Under the pieces are notes generated by a model. It made no database searches, had not been told where the DNA came from, and saw only the letters and a program-made list of their open reading frames with translations. The position numbers and the translations under genes are program-made. From Variovorax paradoxus (lineage in GTDB: Bacteria > Pseudomonadota > Gammaproteobacteria > Burkholderiales > Burkholderiaceae_C): a stretch of 64,000 nt of DNA. Shown piece after piece: positions 18,215 to 26,427 of the stretch; the first letter of the stretch is position 1; every line of letters begins with the position of its first letter. The stretch is taken from contig NZ_JAUSRN010000023.1 in assembly GCF_030811855.1 (NCBI RefSeq), positions 21,515 through 85,514 of the forward strand, read 5' to 3'.

Positions 18215-21200
18215 ATGGTCCAGCTCGCATTGCGTCGCCCCTACACGTTCATCGTCATGGCGATGCTGATCGTACTGGCCACGCCTTTCGTGCTGGCGCG
18301 GATGGCCACCGACATCTTCCCGGAAATCAACATCCCGGTGGTCAGCGTCATCTGGAACTACACCGGCCTGCCGGCGCAGGAGATGGGCCAGCGCATCTCC
18401 GGCCAGGTCGAACGAGGCCTCACCACCACGGTGAGCGACATCGAGCATATCGAGTCGCAGTCGCTCGCGGGCGTGTCGATCATCAAGGTGTTCTTCCAGC
18501 CCACGGCCAACATCGAGATGGCCATCTCACAGGTCGTAGCTTCCATGCAGGCCCAGGTGCGGCAGCTGCCGCCCGGCATCACGCCGCCGCTGGTCATCAA
18601 GTATTCGGCCTCGAGCGTGCCGGTGGTGCAGCTCGCGCTGTCCAGCCCCACGCGCTCTGAAAATTCGCTGTTCGACGCCACGGTGAACCAGCTGCGGCCG
18701 CAGCTCATCACGGTGCCCGGCGCAGCCATTCCCTTTCCCTACGGCGGCAAGAACCGGCTGATCTCGGTCGATCTCGACACCCAGGCGCTGCAGGCGCGCG
18801 GCCTCACGCCGGCCGACGTGGTGAACGCGGTCAACACGCAGAACCTGATCCTGCCTTCGGGCACCGCCAAGTTCGGCGCCACCGAATACAGCGTGCGCAT
18901 GAACGGCTCGCCCGATGCAGTGGCGGGGCTCAACGACCTTCCGGTGCGCACGGTGAACGGCGCCACCACTTACCTGCGCGACGTGGCCTACGTGCGCGAC
19001 GGCTTCTCGCCGCAGACCAACATCGTGCGGCAGGACGGCGTGCGCGGCGTGCTGCTGTCGGTGCTGAAGAACGGCGGCGCCTCCACACTGGACATCGTGG
19101 CGAACATTCGCGCGATGCTGCCAGTCGCCGCGCAGACCATGCCGCAGGACATCAAGATCACGCCGCTGTTCGACCAGTCGGTGTTCGTGAAGGCGGCCGT
19201 CAAGGGCGTGGTGTTCGAGGCCATCCTGGCCGCGGCGCTCACGGCAGCGATGGTGCTTCTGTTCCTGGGCAACTGGCGCAGCACGCTCATCATCGGCCTC
19301 ACGATTCCGCTGTCGATCCTGGCCTCTATCCTGGTGCTGTATGCCCTCGGGGAAACGCTCAACCTCATGACGCTGGGCGGACTCGCGCTCTCGGTCGGCA
19401 TATTGGTGGACCAGGCCATCGTGACCATCGAGAACGTCGAGCGCCACCTGCACATGGGCACGCCGCTGAAAGAAGCTATCGAGGTCGGCGCGGGCGAGAT
19501 TGGCAACGCGGCTTTCGTCTCCACGCTGTGCATCTGCATCGTGTTCGTGCCGATGTTCTTTCTCTCGGGCGTGGCGCGCTTCCTGTTCGTGCCGCTGGCC
19601 GAGGCAGTGGTGTTCGCCATGCTGGCCTCCTACCTGCTCTCGCGCACGCTGGTGCCCACGCTCGTGATGCTGCTGATGGGCGGCGCGCATGCTGGGCAAC
19701 CGGCCGCCGAAACCAAGCCCAGTGCACTGCAGCGTGTCTACCGCAGCTTCGACCGGCGCTTCGAGCGCGTGCGCCGGGCCTACACGCTGCTGCTGTCTGT
19801 GGTGCTGTCGAAGCGCGGCGGATTCATCGGCCTTTTCCTCGGCTTCTGCCTGCTTTCGTGCCTGCTGTATCCGGTGCTGGGCCGCGATTTCTTTCCGACC
19901 GTGGACGCGGGCCAGATCCGCCTGCACGTGCGCGCGCCCACCGGCATCCGCATCGAGGAGACGGCGCGCCTTACCGACCGAGTGGAAGCCTCCATTCGCG
20001 AACTGGTGCCGGCGGACCAGCTCGAGACCATCCTCGACAACCTTGGCATTCCCAACAGCGGCATCAACCTCTCGTACAGCAATGCAGGCACCATCGGCAC
20101 TTTCGATGCGGAACTGCTGCTCTCGCTGAAGGACGGCCACCGGCCAACCGAGGAATTCGTGTCGCTGCTGCGAGCCGAACTGCCCAGGCGCTTTCCGGGC
20201 ATCGAGTTCTTCTTCCAGCCCGCGGACATCGTCACGCAGATTCTCAATTTCGGCCTGCCCGCCGCCATTGACGTGCAGTTCAGTGGCGCCGACATGGCAG
20301 GCAACGCGGCCCGTGCGGCCGAACTCACCAAGGCCATCAAGCAGATTCCCGGTGCGGTCGATGCCCACGTGCACCAGCGGCTCGACGGCCCGAGCCTCAG
20401 CCTGCAGATGGACCGCTCGCGGCTGCAGCAATACGGCCTCACCGCCGCCAACGTGGGGCAGAACGTGCTGATCGCGCTCTCGGGCAGCTCGCAGACGGCG
20501 CCGGCCTTCTGGCTCAATCCGCAGAACGGCGTGGTCTACAGCATTGCAGTGCAAACGCCACAGTACAACATCGACTCGCTCGACGCGCTGCTCAACATTC
20601 CGGTGGGCACCGGCGGCACGGCGGCGGCCGGCGGCGCCCCGCAGCAGTTGCTCGGCAACCTCGTCGACGCGCAGGCGGCGCGGCAGCCGGCCGTGATGTC
20701 GCGCTACAACATCGCGCCGGTGATCGACGTCTACGTGAGCGTGCAGGGCACCGACCTCGCGAGCGTGGCCTCCAAAGTGCAGGTGCTGGTCGACGAGATG
20801 CGGCCCAAGCTCTCGCGCGGCAGCCAGGTCACCATTCGCGGCCAGGTGCAGACGATGCAGTCGTCCTTCATTGGGCTCGGCGTGGGGCTGGCGATGGCCA
20901 TCGTGCTGGTGTACCTGCTCATCGTGGTTACCTTCCAGTCGTGGCTCGACGCGGCCATCATCATCACCGCCCTGCCCGCGGCGCTGGCCGGCATCGCGTG
21001 GATGCTGTTCATCACCGGCACCACGCTGAGCGTGCCCGCGCTCACGGGCGCAATCATGACCATGGGCGTGGCCACGGCCAACTCCATCCTGCTGGTGTCG
21101 TTCGCGCGCGAGCGGCTGCAGGCGGGCATCCCGCCGCTCTCGGCCGCGCTCGAAGGCGGCGCCACGCGCATCCGGCCGGTGCTGATGACGGCGCTCGCGA

Positions 21201-21433
21201 TGATCATCGGCATGATCCCGATGGCGCTCGGCCTCGGCGAAGGCGCCGAGCAGAACGCGCCGCTCGGCCGCGCGGTGATCGGTGGCCTGCTTTTCGCCAC
21301 GGTGTCGACATTGTTTTTTGTGCCCGCGGTGTTCGCGGGCGTGCACAGTCGACTTGCGCACCGCAAGGCGACACGTGCAGCAACAGCCGCGGAACCGCCA
21401 GCGGGCGCAGCCCCAGGAGAACTGATCCCATGA
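18215..21433 (+). CDS. RND efflux transporter, inner-membrane permease
   Basis: Inner-membrane proton-driven pump subunit of 1072 residues with the two-fold RND layout: TM1 at about 10-30, large periplasmic loop, TM2-6 at about 335-500, second loop, TM8-12 at about 885-1040. Residues align well with AcrB, but the proton relay is altered. AcrB D407-D408 becomes D399-Q400 (GILVDQAIVTIEN), and AcrB K940 becomes A955 (GVATANSILL). The substrate class is therefore uncertain. It is the first gene of three, overlapping the adaptor gene by ATGA, and is followed by an outer-membrane factor, so the full tripartite pump is encoded. No regulator is adjacent on the same strand. Confidence 0.93.
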   Translation: MVQLALRRPYTFIVMAMLIVLATPFVLARMATDIFPEINIPVVSVIWNYTGLPAQEMGQRISGQVERGLTTTVSDIEHIESQSLAGVSIIKVFFQPTANIEMAISQVVASMQAQVRQLPPGITPPLVIKYSASSVPVVQLALSSPTRSENSLFDATVNQLRPQLITVPGAAIPFPYGGKNRLISVDLDTQALQARGLTPADVVNAVNTQNLILPSGTAKFGATEYSVRMNGSPDAVAGLNDLPVRTVNGATTYLRDVAYVRDGFSPQTNIVRQDGVRGVLLSVLKNGGASTLDIVANIRAMLPVAAQTMPQDIKITPLFDQSVFVKAAVKGVVFEAILAAALTAAMVLLFLGNWRSTLIIGLTIPLSILASILVLYALGETLNLMTLGGLALSVGILVDQAIVTIENVERHLHMGTPLKEAIEVGAGEIGNAAFVSTLCICIVFVPMFFLSGVARFLFVPLAEAVVFAMLASYLLSRTLVPTLVMLLMGGAHAGQPAAETKPSALQRVYRSFDRRFERVRRAYTLLLSVVLSKRGGFIGLFLGFCLLSCLLYPVLGRDFFPTVDAGQIRLHVRAPTGIRIEETARLTDRVEASIRELVPADQLETILDNLGIPNSGINLSYSNAGTIGTFDAELLLSLKDGHRPTEEFVSLLRAELPRRFPGIEFFFQPADIVTQILNFGLPAAIDVQFSGADMAGNAARAAELTKAIKQIPGAVDAHVHQRLDGPSLSLQMDRSRLQQYGLTAANVGQNVLIALSGSSQTAPAFWLNPQNGVVYSIAVQTPQYNIDSLDALLNIPVGTGGTAAAGGAPQQLLGNLVDAQAARQPAVMSRYNIAPVIDVYVSVQGTDLASVASKVQVLVDEMRPKLSRGSQVTIRGQVQTMQSSFIGLGVGLAMAIVLVYLLIVVTFQSWLDAAIIITALPAALAGIAWMLFITGTTLSVPALTGAIMTMGVATANSILLVSFARERLQAGIPPLSAALEGGATRIRPVLMTALAMIIGMIPMALGLGEGAEQNAPLGRAVIGGLLFATVSTLFFVPAVFAGVHSRLAHRKATRAATAAEPPAGAAPGELIP

Positions 21434-22683
21434 CGGAGCAACGCCACTCGGCATTGGCCATCCACCCCATCGCCGCCGAAGAGGGCGAGGGCGAACTGCT
21501 GCGGCGCCGGCAGATCGTGAAGCGCACGCGCTGGCTCGTGGTCATCGTGCTTGTTTTGCTGGCGCTCGGCGCCGCGCGCACGGTGATCGTGCGCATGGCC
21601 AATGCACGCGCGCTCGAAGCGGGCACCGCCGAACGCGCCAAGCTGCATGTGCAGACAGCCCTGCCGCGCACGCCCACCGCTGGCCAGACGCTGGCGCTGC
21701 CCGGCACGCTGCAGGGCTTCGTGCAATCGCCCATCTCGGCACGTGCGAGCGGCTACCTCAAGCGTTGGACCCGGGACATCGGCAGCCGCGTCGAAAAGGG
21801 CGAGTTGCTGGCCGAGATCGAAACACCCGAGATCGACCAGCAGCTGTCGCAGGCCATCGCGGCGCGCGCGCAGGCAGCATCGGGGCTGGAACTCGCAAAG
21901 AGCACGGCTGAGCGCTGGGAAAACCTGCGCAAGAAGGACGTGGTCTCGCAACAGGACCTGGACGAGCGCCGCAGTGCGGTGGCGCAGGCCACTTCGAACG
22001 TGGCGGCAGCCGATGCCAACGTGCAGCGGCTTCGGCAGACCGAGAGCTTCAAGCGCATCGTGGCGCCGTTTGCGGGCGTGATCACGCGCCGCAACGTCGA
22101 CGTGGGCGACCTGATCGACGCGGGTGCGGGCGGCGGCGCCGGGCGCGCGCTCTTCATGCTGGCGCAGACCGATCCGCTGCGCGTGTACATCAACGTGCCG
22201 CAAGCCTATGCACAGCTGGTCAAGGCCGGCCAGCCGGTGGTCGTGACGCAGGCCGAGCTGCGTGGCCAACGCTTCAACGGCGAGGTGGGGCGCACCTCGG
22301 GCTCGATCGACGCCACCACGCGGATGATGCAGGTCGAGGTGTCGCTGCCCAACCGCGATGGCGCGCTGCTGCCGGGCGCTTATGTGCAGGTCTCGCTGCC
22401 GCTGGCGGCGGCCCAGACGCTCACCGTGCCGGCCAATGCGCTGCTGTTCCGCGCCGAAGGCACGCGCATCGCGGTGGTCGATGCGCAAGGCCGCATCGGC
22501 CTGCGCCCGGTCACGCTGGGCCGCAACTACGGTGAGAACGTCGAGGTGATCGACGGTATCGGCGGCAACGACCGCATGGTGCTCAACCCCTCCGATTCGC
22601 TGGCCGAGGGCGACGTGGTGACGGTCGCGCCCGACGCACCGCCGGCGGACGCCAAGCCGCCCGTGCGAAAGGAACCGGCGTGA
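21430..22683 (+). CDS. RND efflux periplasmic adaptor (membrane fusion protein)
   Basis: Links the inner-membrane permease to the outer-membrane channel. The 417 residues have a cytosolic N-terminus, one membrane anchor at about 34-56 (RWLVVIVLVLLALGAA), a lipoyl-like half (ISARASGYLKRW), an alpha-helical hairpin at about 130-200 and the second half-motif IVAPFAGVITRRNVDVGD, then beta-barrel domains. The anchor is an uncleaved helix, not a lipobox. Start and stop overlap the permease and outer-membrane genes by four bases each, so the three are translationally coupled. Confidence 0.93.
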   Translation: MTEQRHSALAIHPIAAEEGEGELLRRRQIVKRTRWLVVIVLVLLALGAARTVIVRMANARALEAGTAERAKLHVQTALPRTPTAGQTLALPGTLQGFVQSPISARASGYLKRWTRDIGSRVEKGELLAEIETPEIDQQLSQAIAARAQAASGLELAKSTAERWENLRKKDVVSQQDLDERRSAVAQATSNVAAADANVQRLRQTESFKRIVAPFAGVITRRNVDVGDLIDAGAGGGAGRALFMLAQTDPLRVYINVPQAYAQLVKAGQPVVVTQAELRGQRFNGEVGRTSGSIDATTRMMQVEVSLPNRDGALLPGAYVQVSLPLAAAQTLTVPANALLFRAEGTRIAVVDAQGRIGLRPVTLGRNYGENVEVIDGIGGNDRMVLNPSDSLAEGDVVTVAPDAPPADAKPPVRKEPA

Positions 22684-24167
22684 GGCTGCGCTATCTGGTT
22701 GCTACAGGAGGCGCGGCGCTGCTCGCAGCGGGCTGCGCGGTCGGCCCCGACTACAAGACGCCCGCAACGCCCCTGCCCGTGAGCTGGAAACTCGAGGAGC
22801 CCTGGCGCCAGAGCGCACCGAACGACAGCGCCGACAAGGGCCCGTGGTGGAAGCGCTTTGGCGACGCACAGCTGGATGCGCTGCAGGACCAAGCCCTGGG
22901 CGGCAGCCCGACGCTGGCCATTGCCAATGCGCGGCTCGCCCAGGCGCGCGCCACGCTCGCGGCCAACTCGGCCAGCCGGTTTCCTCAGCTTGGGCTCGGC
23001 ACCCGCGCCTCGCGCCTCAAGATTTCCGCCAACCGGCCGCTCACCAACTATGCGACCGCCAATTCGTCGACGGTGCAGAACGACTTCATGCTGTCGCTCA
23101 ACGCCAGCTACGAACTCGATCTGGCAGGCCGCGTGCAGCGCAGCGTTGAAGGCGCCACTGCCTCGGCCGAACAATCGGCCGCAGACCTGGAGAACACGCG
23201 GCTCGTGCTCACCGCCGACGTCGCGAACAACTATTTCAACTTGCGCTCGACCGACATCGAGCTCGACGTGCTCTCGCGTTCCATCGCGCTGCAGCGGCGC
23301 GCGCTCGAACTCGTCACGGCGCGCCATGATCTGGGCGCCGTGTCCGGCCTCGACGTGGCGCAGCAGCAGGCGCTGCTCGACACCACGCTGACGCAGGTCG
23401 ATGTGTTGAAGAAGCAGCGCGCGCAGTACGAGCATGCGCTCGCCACCCTCACGGGCACACCGGCGCCGAGCTTCGCGCTGCCGGCGGACCTGCGCGAGAT
23501 CAGGCCGCCCCCGGTGCCGCTGGGCGTGCCGTCTGAAATGCTGCAGCGCCGGCCCGACGTGGCCTCGGCCGAACGCGCCATGGCCGCGGCCAACGCACAG
23601 ATCGGCGTGGCCACGGCGGCCTTCTATCCGAGCTTCATCATCTCGCCGACCGTTGGCGTCGACAGCCGCATGATCGAGACGCTGTTCAACGGGCCGAGCC
23701 TCTTGTGGTCGGTGGGCGTGTCGGCCACGCAAGTGCTGTTTGACGGCGGCCGCGTGCGCGCCAATGTCGATTTTGCCAAGGCCGGCTACGACGCCACCGT
23801 CGGCAACTACCGCCGCACGGTGCTCACCGCCATGCAGGAAGTGGAAGACGGCATCACCGGCCTGGCCTCGCTCGACCGCGCGACCACCCAGGCGCAGGCC
23901 GCAGTCGCCGCTGCGCGCCGCGTGCTCGACATGGCCACCAGTCGCTACGAAGGCGGGGCCTCGACGTACCTGGACGTGATCACCGCGCAGCAGTCGCTGC
24001 TCACAGTGGAGCGCCAGGCCGCCCAGCTGCAGGGCCAGCGGCTGCTGACCTCGGTGTTTCTGGTGAAGGCGCTCGGCGGCGACTGGTGCGGCGCGGGCGC
24101 CCCCGATTCAGTAGACCCTAGAACAGGCTGCCCTGCCCCGCTGCGCCAGGCGGCCGGAACGCGCTGA
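22680..24167 (+). CDS. RND outer-membrane factor lipoprotein (OprM/NodT family)
   Basis: Outer-membrane channel of the tripartite pump, 495 residues. The signal peptide ends in the lipobox LAAGC (Cys near residue 19), followed by AVGPDY, the usual mature start of OprM-like lipoproteins. The two repeated outer-membrane efflux domains follow, with the typical RRPDVASAERAMAAANAQIGVA in the second. The start is GTG 22680, overlapping the adaptor stop as GTGA. Its 3' end overlaps the convergent radical SAM gene by 50 bases. Confidence 0.93.
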   Translation: MRLRYLVATGGAALLAAGCAVGPDYKTPATPLPVSWKLEEPWRQSAPNDSADKGPWWKRFGDAQLDALQDQALGGSPTLAIANARLAQARATLAANSASRFPQLGLGTRASRLKISANRPLTNYATANSSTVQNDFMLSLNASYELDLAGRVQRSVEGATASAEQSAADLENTRLVLTADVANNYFNLRSTDIELDVLSRSIALQRRALELVTARHDLGAVSGLDVAQQQALLDTTLTQVDVLKKQRAQYEHALATLTGTPAPSFALPADLREIRPPPVPLGVPSEMLQRRPDVASAERAMAAANAQIGVATAAFYPSFIISPTVGVDSRMIETLFNGPSLLWSVGVSATQVLFDGGRVRANVDFAKAGYDATVGNYRRTVLTAMQEVEDGITGLASLDRATTQAQAAVAAARRVLDMATSRYEGGASTYLDVITAQQSLLTVERQAAQLQGQRLLTSVFLVKALGGDWCGAGAPDSVDPRTGCPAPLRQAAGTR

Positions 24168-25212
24168 GGTCGAGTTCGATTCGCTCGCGGTTGAAGCCGA
24201 TGCGGTTTGCCGCCTTCTCGAAGCGCTGGCGGATCAGGTCGGCCCACAGGCCGGTGCCCTTCATGCGAGTCGCAAAGTCGGCGTCGTAGTCCTTGCCGCC
24301 GCGCATCTCGTGGATGCGCGCCATGATGCGGTCCGCGCGTTGCGGGTAGTGCAGATGAAGCCATTCCTTGAAGAGCGGCGCCACCTCCCACGGCAGCCGA
24401 ATCACGGTGTAGAACGCACTGCGCGCACCAGCCTCCCATGCGGCTTCGAGCACCTGCTCCATGTCTTCGTTGACGAATGGAATCTGCGGCGCCACGCTCA
24501 CCCCCACCGGCACGCCGGCCTCGGCCAAGGTACGGATGGTGCGCAGCCGCCGGTGCGGCGCGGCGGCGCGCGGCTCGAGCTTGCGGGCCAGCTCGCCGTC
24601 GAGCGTGGTCACGGTGATGTACACGGCGGCCAAGTGCTCGGCGGCCATGGGTGCGATCAGGTCGAGGTCGCGCTCCACCGCGCTCGATTTGGTGACCAGC
24701 GCAAACGGATGCCGTGTTTCCTTCAGCAACTCGATCACCGAACGTGTGAGCCGCAGCTCGCGTTCGATGGGCTGGTAGCAGTCGGTGGCGGTGCCGATGG
24801 CGACGTGGCTCGGCTTGTAGCTCTTGCGGCCGAGTTCGCTGCGGAGCACTTCGACAATGTTGCGCTTGGCGATGAGCTTGGTTTCGAAGTCGAGGCCGGG
24901 CGAGAGATTGAGGTAGCTGTGCGTCGGCCGTGCAAAGCAGTAGATGCAGCCGTGCTCGCAGCCGCGGTACGGATTGAGCGAGCGGTCGAACGACACGTCG
25001 GGCGAGTCGTTTTCGTTCAGCACCGACTTCACGTCCTCGAACCGCACTTCTGTAGCGAGCGGCGGCAGCTCTTCGGCTTCGGCCGCGCCTTCTTCGAGCG
25101 TGCCCCAGCCGTCGTCGAAAGCATTGCGCTCATCGCGCGAAAAACGGTGCGCCAGGCGCGTGGCGGCGCCGCGGCCCTTGATGGCGTGAATGGGAATGTA
25201 GGCGGCCGGCAT
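24118..25212 (-). CDS. PA0069/Rv2578c-family radical SAM protein
   Basis: Radical SAM enzyme of 364 residues related to spore photoproduct lyase. The [4Fe-4S] ligand motif is CEHGCIYC (CxxxCxxC) near residue 86, preceded by SLNPYRG, then the TDCYQPIE and VSVAPQIPFVNE strands of the barrel. The reaction is unknown for this family. ATG 25212 is chosen because AAAGGA lies just upstream. A perfect LexA-type box (25234-25253) sits 22 bases before the start, so the gene is probably SOS-induced and may work in DNA-damage repair. The 3' end overlaps the outer-membrane factor gene by 50 bases on the other strand. Confidence 0.88.
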   Translation of the reverse strand: MPAAYIPIHAIKGRGAATRLAHRFSRDERNAFDDGWGTLEEGAAEAEELPPLATEVRFEDVKSVLNENDSPDVSFDRSLNPYRGCEHGCIYCFARPTHSYLNLSPGLDFETKLIAKRNIVEVLRSELGRKSYKPSHVAIGTATDCYQPIERELRLTRSVIELLKETRHPFALVTKSSAVERDLDLIAPMAAEHLAAVYITVTTLDGELARKLEPRAAAPHRRLRTIRTLAEAGVPVGVSVAPQIPFVNEDMEQVLEAAWEAGARSAFYTVIRLPWEVAPLFKEWLHLHYPQRADRIMARIHEMRGGKDYDADFATRMKGTGLWADLIRQRFEKAANRIGFNRERIELDLSAFRPPGAAGQGSLF

Positions 25213-25233
25213 GGCAGATCCTTTCTCGTCAAA

Positions 25234-25253
25234 TACTGTATGCTCATACAGTA
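25234..25253 (-). promoter_or_regulatory. LexA-type SOS box upstream of the radical SAM gene
   Basis: TACTGTATGCTCATACAGTA has the CTGT-N8-ACAG core with TA flanks, matching the E. coli and betaproteobacterial LexA consensus. It is a perfect palindrome except for its central bases. It lies 22 bases upstream of the radical SAM start and would cover its promoter. On the other side it is 34 bases from the gbsR operator. Confidence 0.85.
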
Positions 25254-25287
25254 TCCTTCGGCCGCTCATTAAGCAATCCGATTTTTT

Positions 25288-25307
25288 ATTTCTCTCTTGA
25301 CAGAAAT
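25288..25307 (+). promoter_or_regulatory. Operator 1 (GbsR-type regulator, own promoter)
   Basis: ATTTCTCTCTTGACAGAAAT is the palindrome ATTTCTGT-N4-ACAGAAAT with one mismatch. The same 20-base element, perfect, lies upstream of the next operon at 25955-25974. TTGACA (25297-25302) inside it can serve as a -35, with TAGACT (25319-25324) as -10 at 16-base spacing. Binding here would block the gbsR promoter. Confidence 0.65.
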
Positions 25308-25331
25308 TTCTAAAATCCTAGACTTCGAGGC

Positions 25332-25931
25332 ATGGAACTCACCGACATCCAACGCAAGTTTGTTCTTCACTGGGGTGAAATGGGCTCGATGTGGGGCGTC
25401 AATCGCACGGTTTCGCAAATCCACGCCCTGCTGTTCGCACGCGGCAAGCCGATGCATGCGGAAGAGCTCTCCGAGACGCTGGGCGTGGCCCGTTCCAACG
25501 TCAGCAACAGCCTGAAGGAACTGCAAGCGTGGAACCTGGTGCGCGTCACCCACATCCTGGGCGACCGGCGCGACTATTTCGAGACCAGTGTCGACGTGTG
25601 GGAACTGTTTCGCACCGTGGTGCGGGAGCGCAAGGAGCGCGAATTCGACCCCACCATCCGCATGCTGCGCGAAATCGTCGCCAGCCCCGATTTCCAGAAA
25701 GAGCCCGCCGATGCGCAAGACCGCATCCGCTCCACCATGGACCTGATGAGCAAGCTCGCCACCTGGGCCGACGAGATGCTGCGGCTCTCGCCCGGCACGC
25801 TCGACAAAGTGCTGACGCTCGGCGCCAGCGTGCAGAAGTTCGTTCGCGGTGATGCCCCGGCGCCGACGACTCCGGCCTTGAAGAAAAACGACGACCCCGA
25901 TGCCCACCATGCCAGCCTGCCGATGATCTGA
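25332..25931 (+). CDS. GbsR/MarR family transcriptional regulator
   Basis: Winged-helix regulator of 199 residues. KFVLHWGEMGSMWGVNRTVSQIHALLF is the typical GbsR N-terminus, followed by the recognition helix ARSNVSNSLKELQ and the wing HILGDRRDYFE; the C-terminal half is helical. The first ATG (25332) is preceded by GAGG only one base away and lies about seven bases after the predicted -10, so the message may be leaderless. Palindromes before this gene and before the following operon suggest it controls both. The ligand is unknown; GbsR itself senses choline, but nothing here is a glycine betaine gene. Confidence 0.88.
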   Translation: MELTDIQRKFVLHWGEMGSMWGVNRTVSQIHALLFARGKPMHAEELSETLGVARSNVSNSLKELQAWNLVRVTHILGDRRDYFETSVDVWELFRTVVRERKEREFDPTIRMLREIVASPDFQKEPADAQDRIRSTMDLMSKLATWADEMLRLSPGTLDKVLTLGASVQKFVRGDAPAPTTPALKKNDDPDAHHASLPMI

Positions 25932-25954
25932 GTCTCCCCTTTTTTTGCTCTTAT

Positions 25955-25974
25955 ATTTCTGTTTTGACAGAAAT
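25955..25974 (+). promoter_or_regulatory. Operator 2 (GbsR-type regulator, target operon)
   Basis: ATTTCTGTTTTGACAGAAAT is a perfect 8-base inverted repeat with a 4-base spacer, the same element as at 25288-25307. It sits 18 bases before the first gene of the next operon. A TATATT (25952-25957) that could be a -10 overlaps its left edge, and a TTGACA (25964-25969) lies within it; which is used is unclear. Confidence 0.7.
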
Positions 25975-25992
25975 AACGAAAACAAAACTGCA

Positions 25993-26415
25993 ATGCCCTC
26001 CTCCTCGTATCCACTCACCATCTACTTCGACGCCACATGCATGCTGTGCTCGGCGGAAATGAGCGTGATGAAAGCGCGCGATGCCGCCGACCGGCTGAGG
26101 CTCGTCGACTGCTCGCCCGCCGGCTTCGATGCCGGACCGGCGCCGCGCGACACACTCATGAGGGCCATCCATGTGGTCGACGCGGCGGGCCAGGTGTTCG
26201 TCGGGGTTCCAGCCATCCGGGCTTGCCGCGATGCCGTCGGGTTGCCGAGCGGCAGCTTCCTGCTCGACCTGCCGTGGGTCGCGCCGCTCGCCGATCGCGC
26301 GTATGCGCTGCTTGCGCGCAACCGCTACCGGCTGCCGCGCTGGCTGGTGGCCCTGGTCGCCGGCAAGGCGGCGCAGTCGTCCCGCACCTGCGCCGGCGGC
26401 AACTGCCGGATCTGA
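25993..26415 (+). CDS. DCC-family thiol-disulfide oxidoreductase-like protein (DUF393)
   Basis: Small protein of 140 residues with the DxxCxxC motif DATCMLC near residue 13, preceded by TIYF, as in the DUF393/DCC family. A second Cys pair lies at the very C-terminus (CAGGNC). The redox role is inferred from the motif; no partner is known. ATG 25993 starts 18 bases after operator 2; the open frame continues upstream through the operator and is not used. It is the first gene of a likely four-gene operon: DCC protein, methyltransferase, SRPBCC membrane protein and DUF4166 protein. Confidence 0.82.
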   Translation: MPSSSYPLTIYFDATCMLCSAEMSVMKARDAADRLRLVDCSPAGFDAGPAPRDTLMRAIHVVDAAGQVFVGVPAIRACRDAVGLPSGSFLLDLPWVAPLADRAYALLARNRYRLPRWLVALVAGKAAQSSRTCAGGNCRI

Positions 26416-26427
26416 AAAGGAGCTTTC

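Noticed and set aside
18527..21454. A 975-codon open frame on the minus strand opposite the RND permease
   Set aside because: It lies entirely opposite a gene with clear RND family sequence and has no ribosome site; the composition (very rich in His, Arg, Gly, Asp) is the usual antisense shadow in high-GC DNA.
24310..25272. A 320-codon plus-strand frame opposite the radical SAM gene
   Set aside because: The minus-strand gene has a clear CxxxCxxC motif and family sequence; the plus frame has none.
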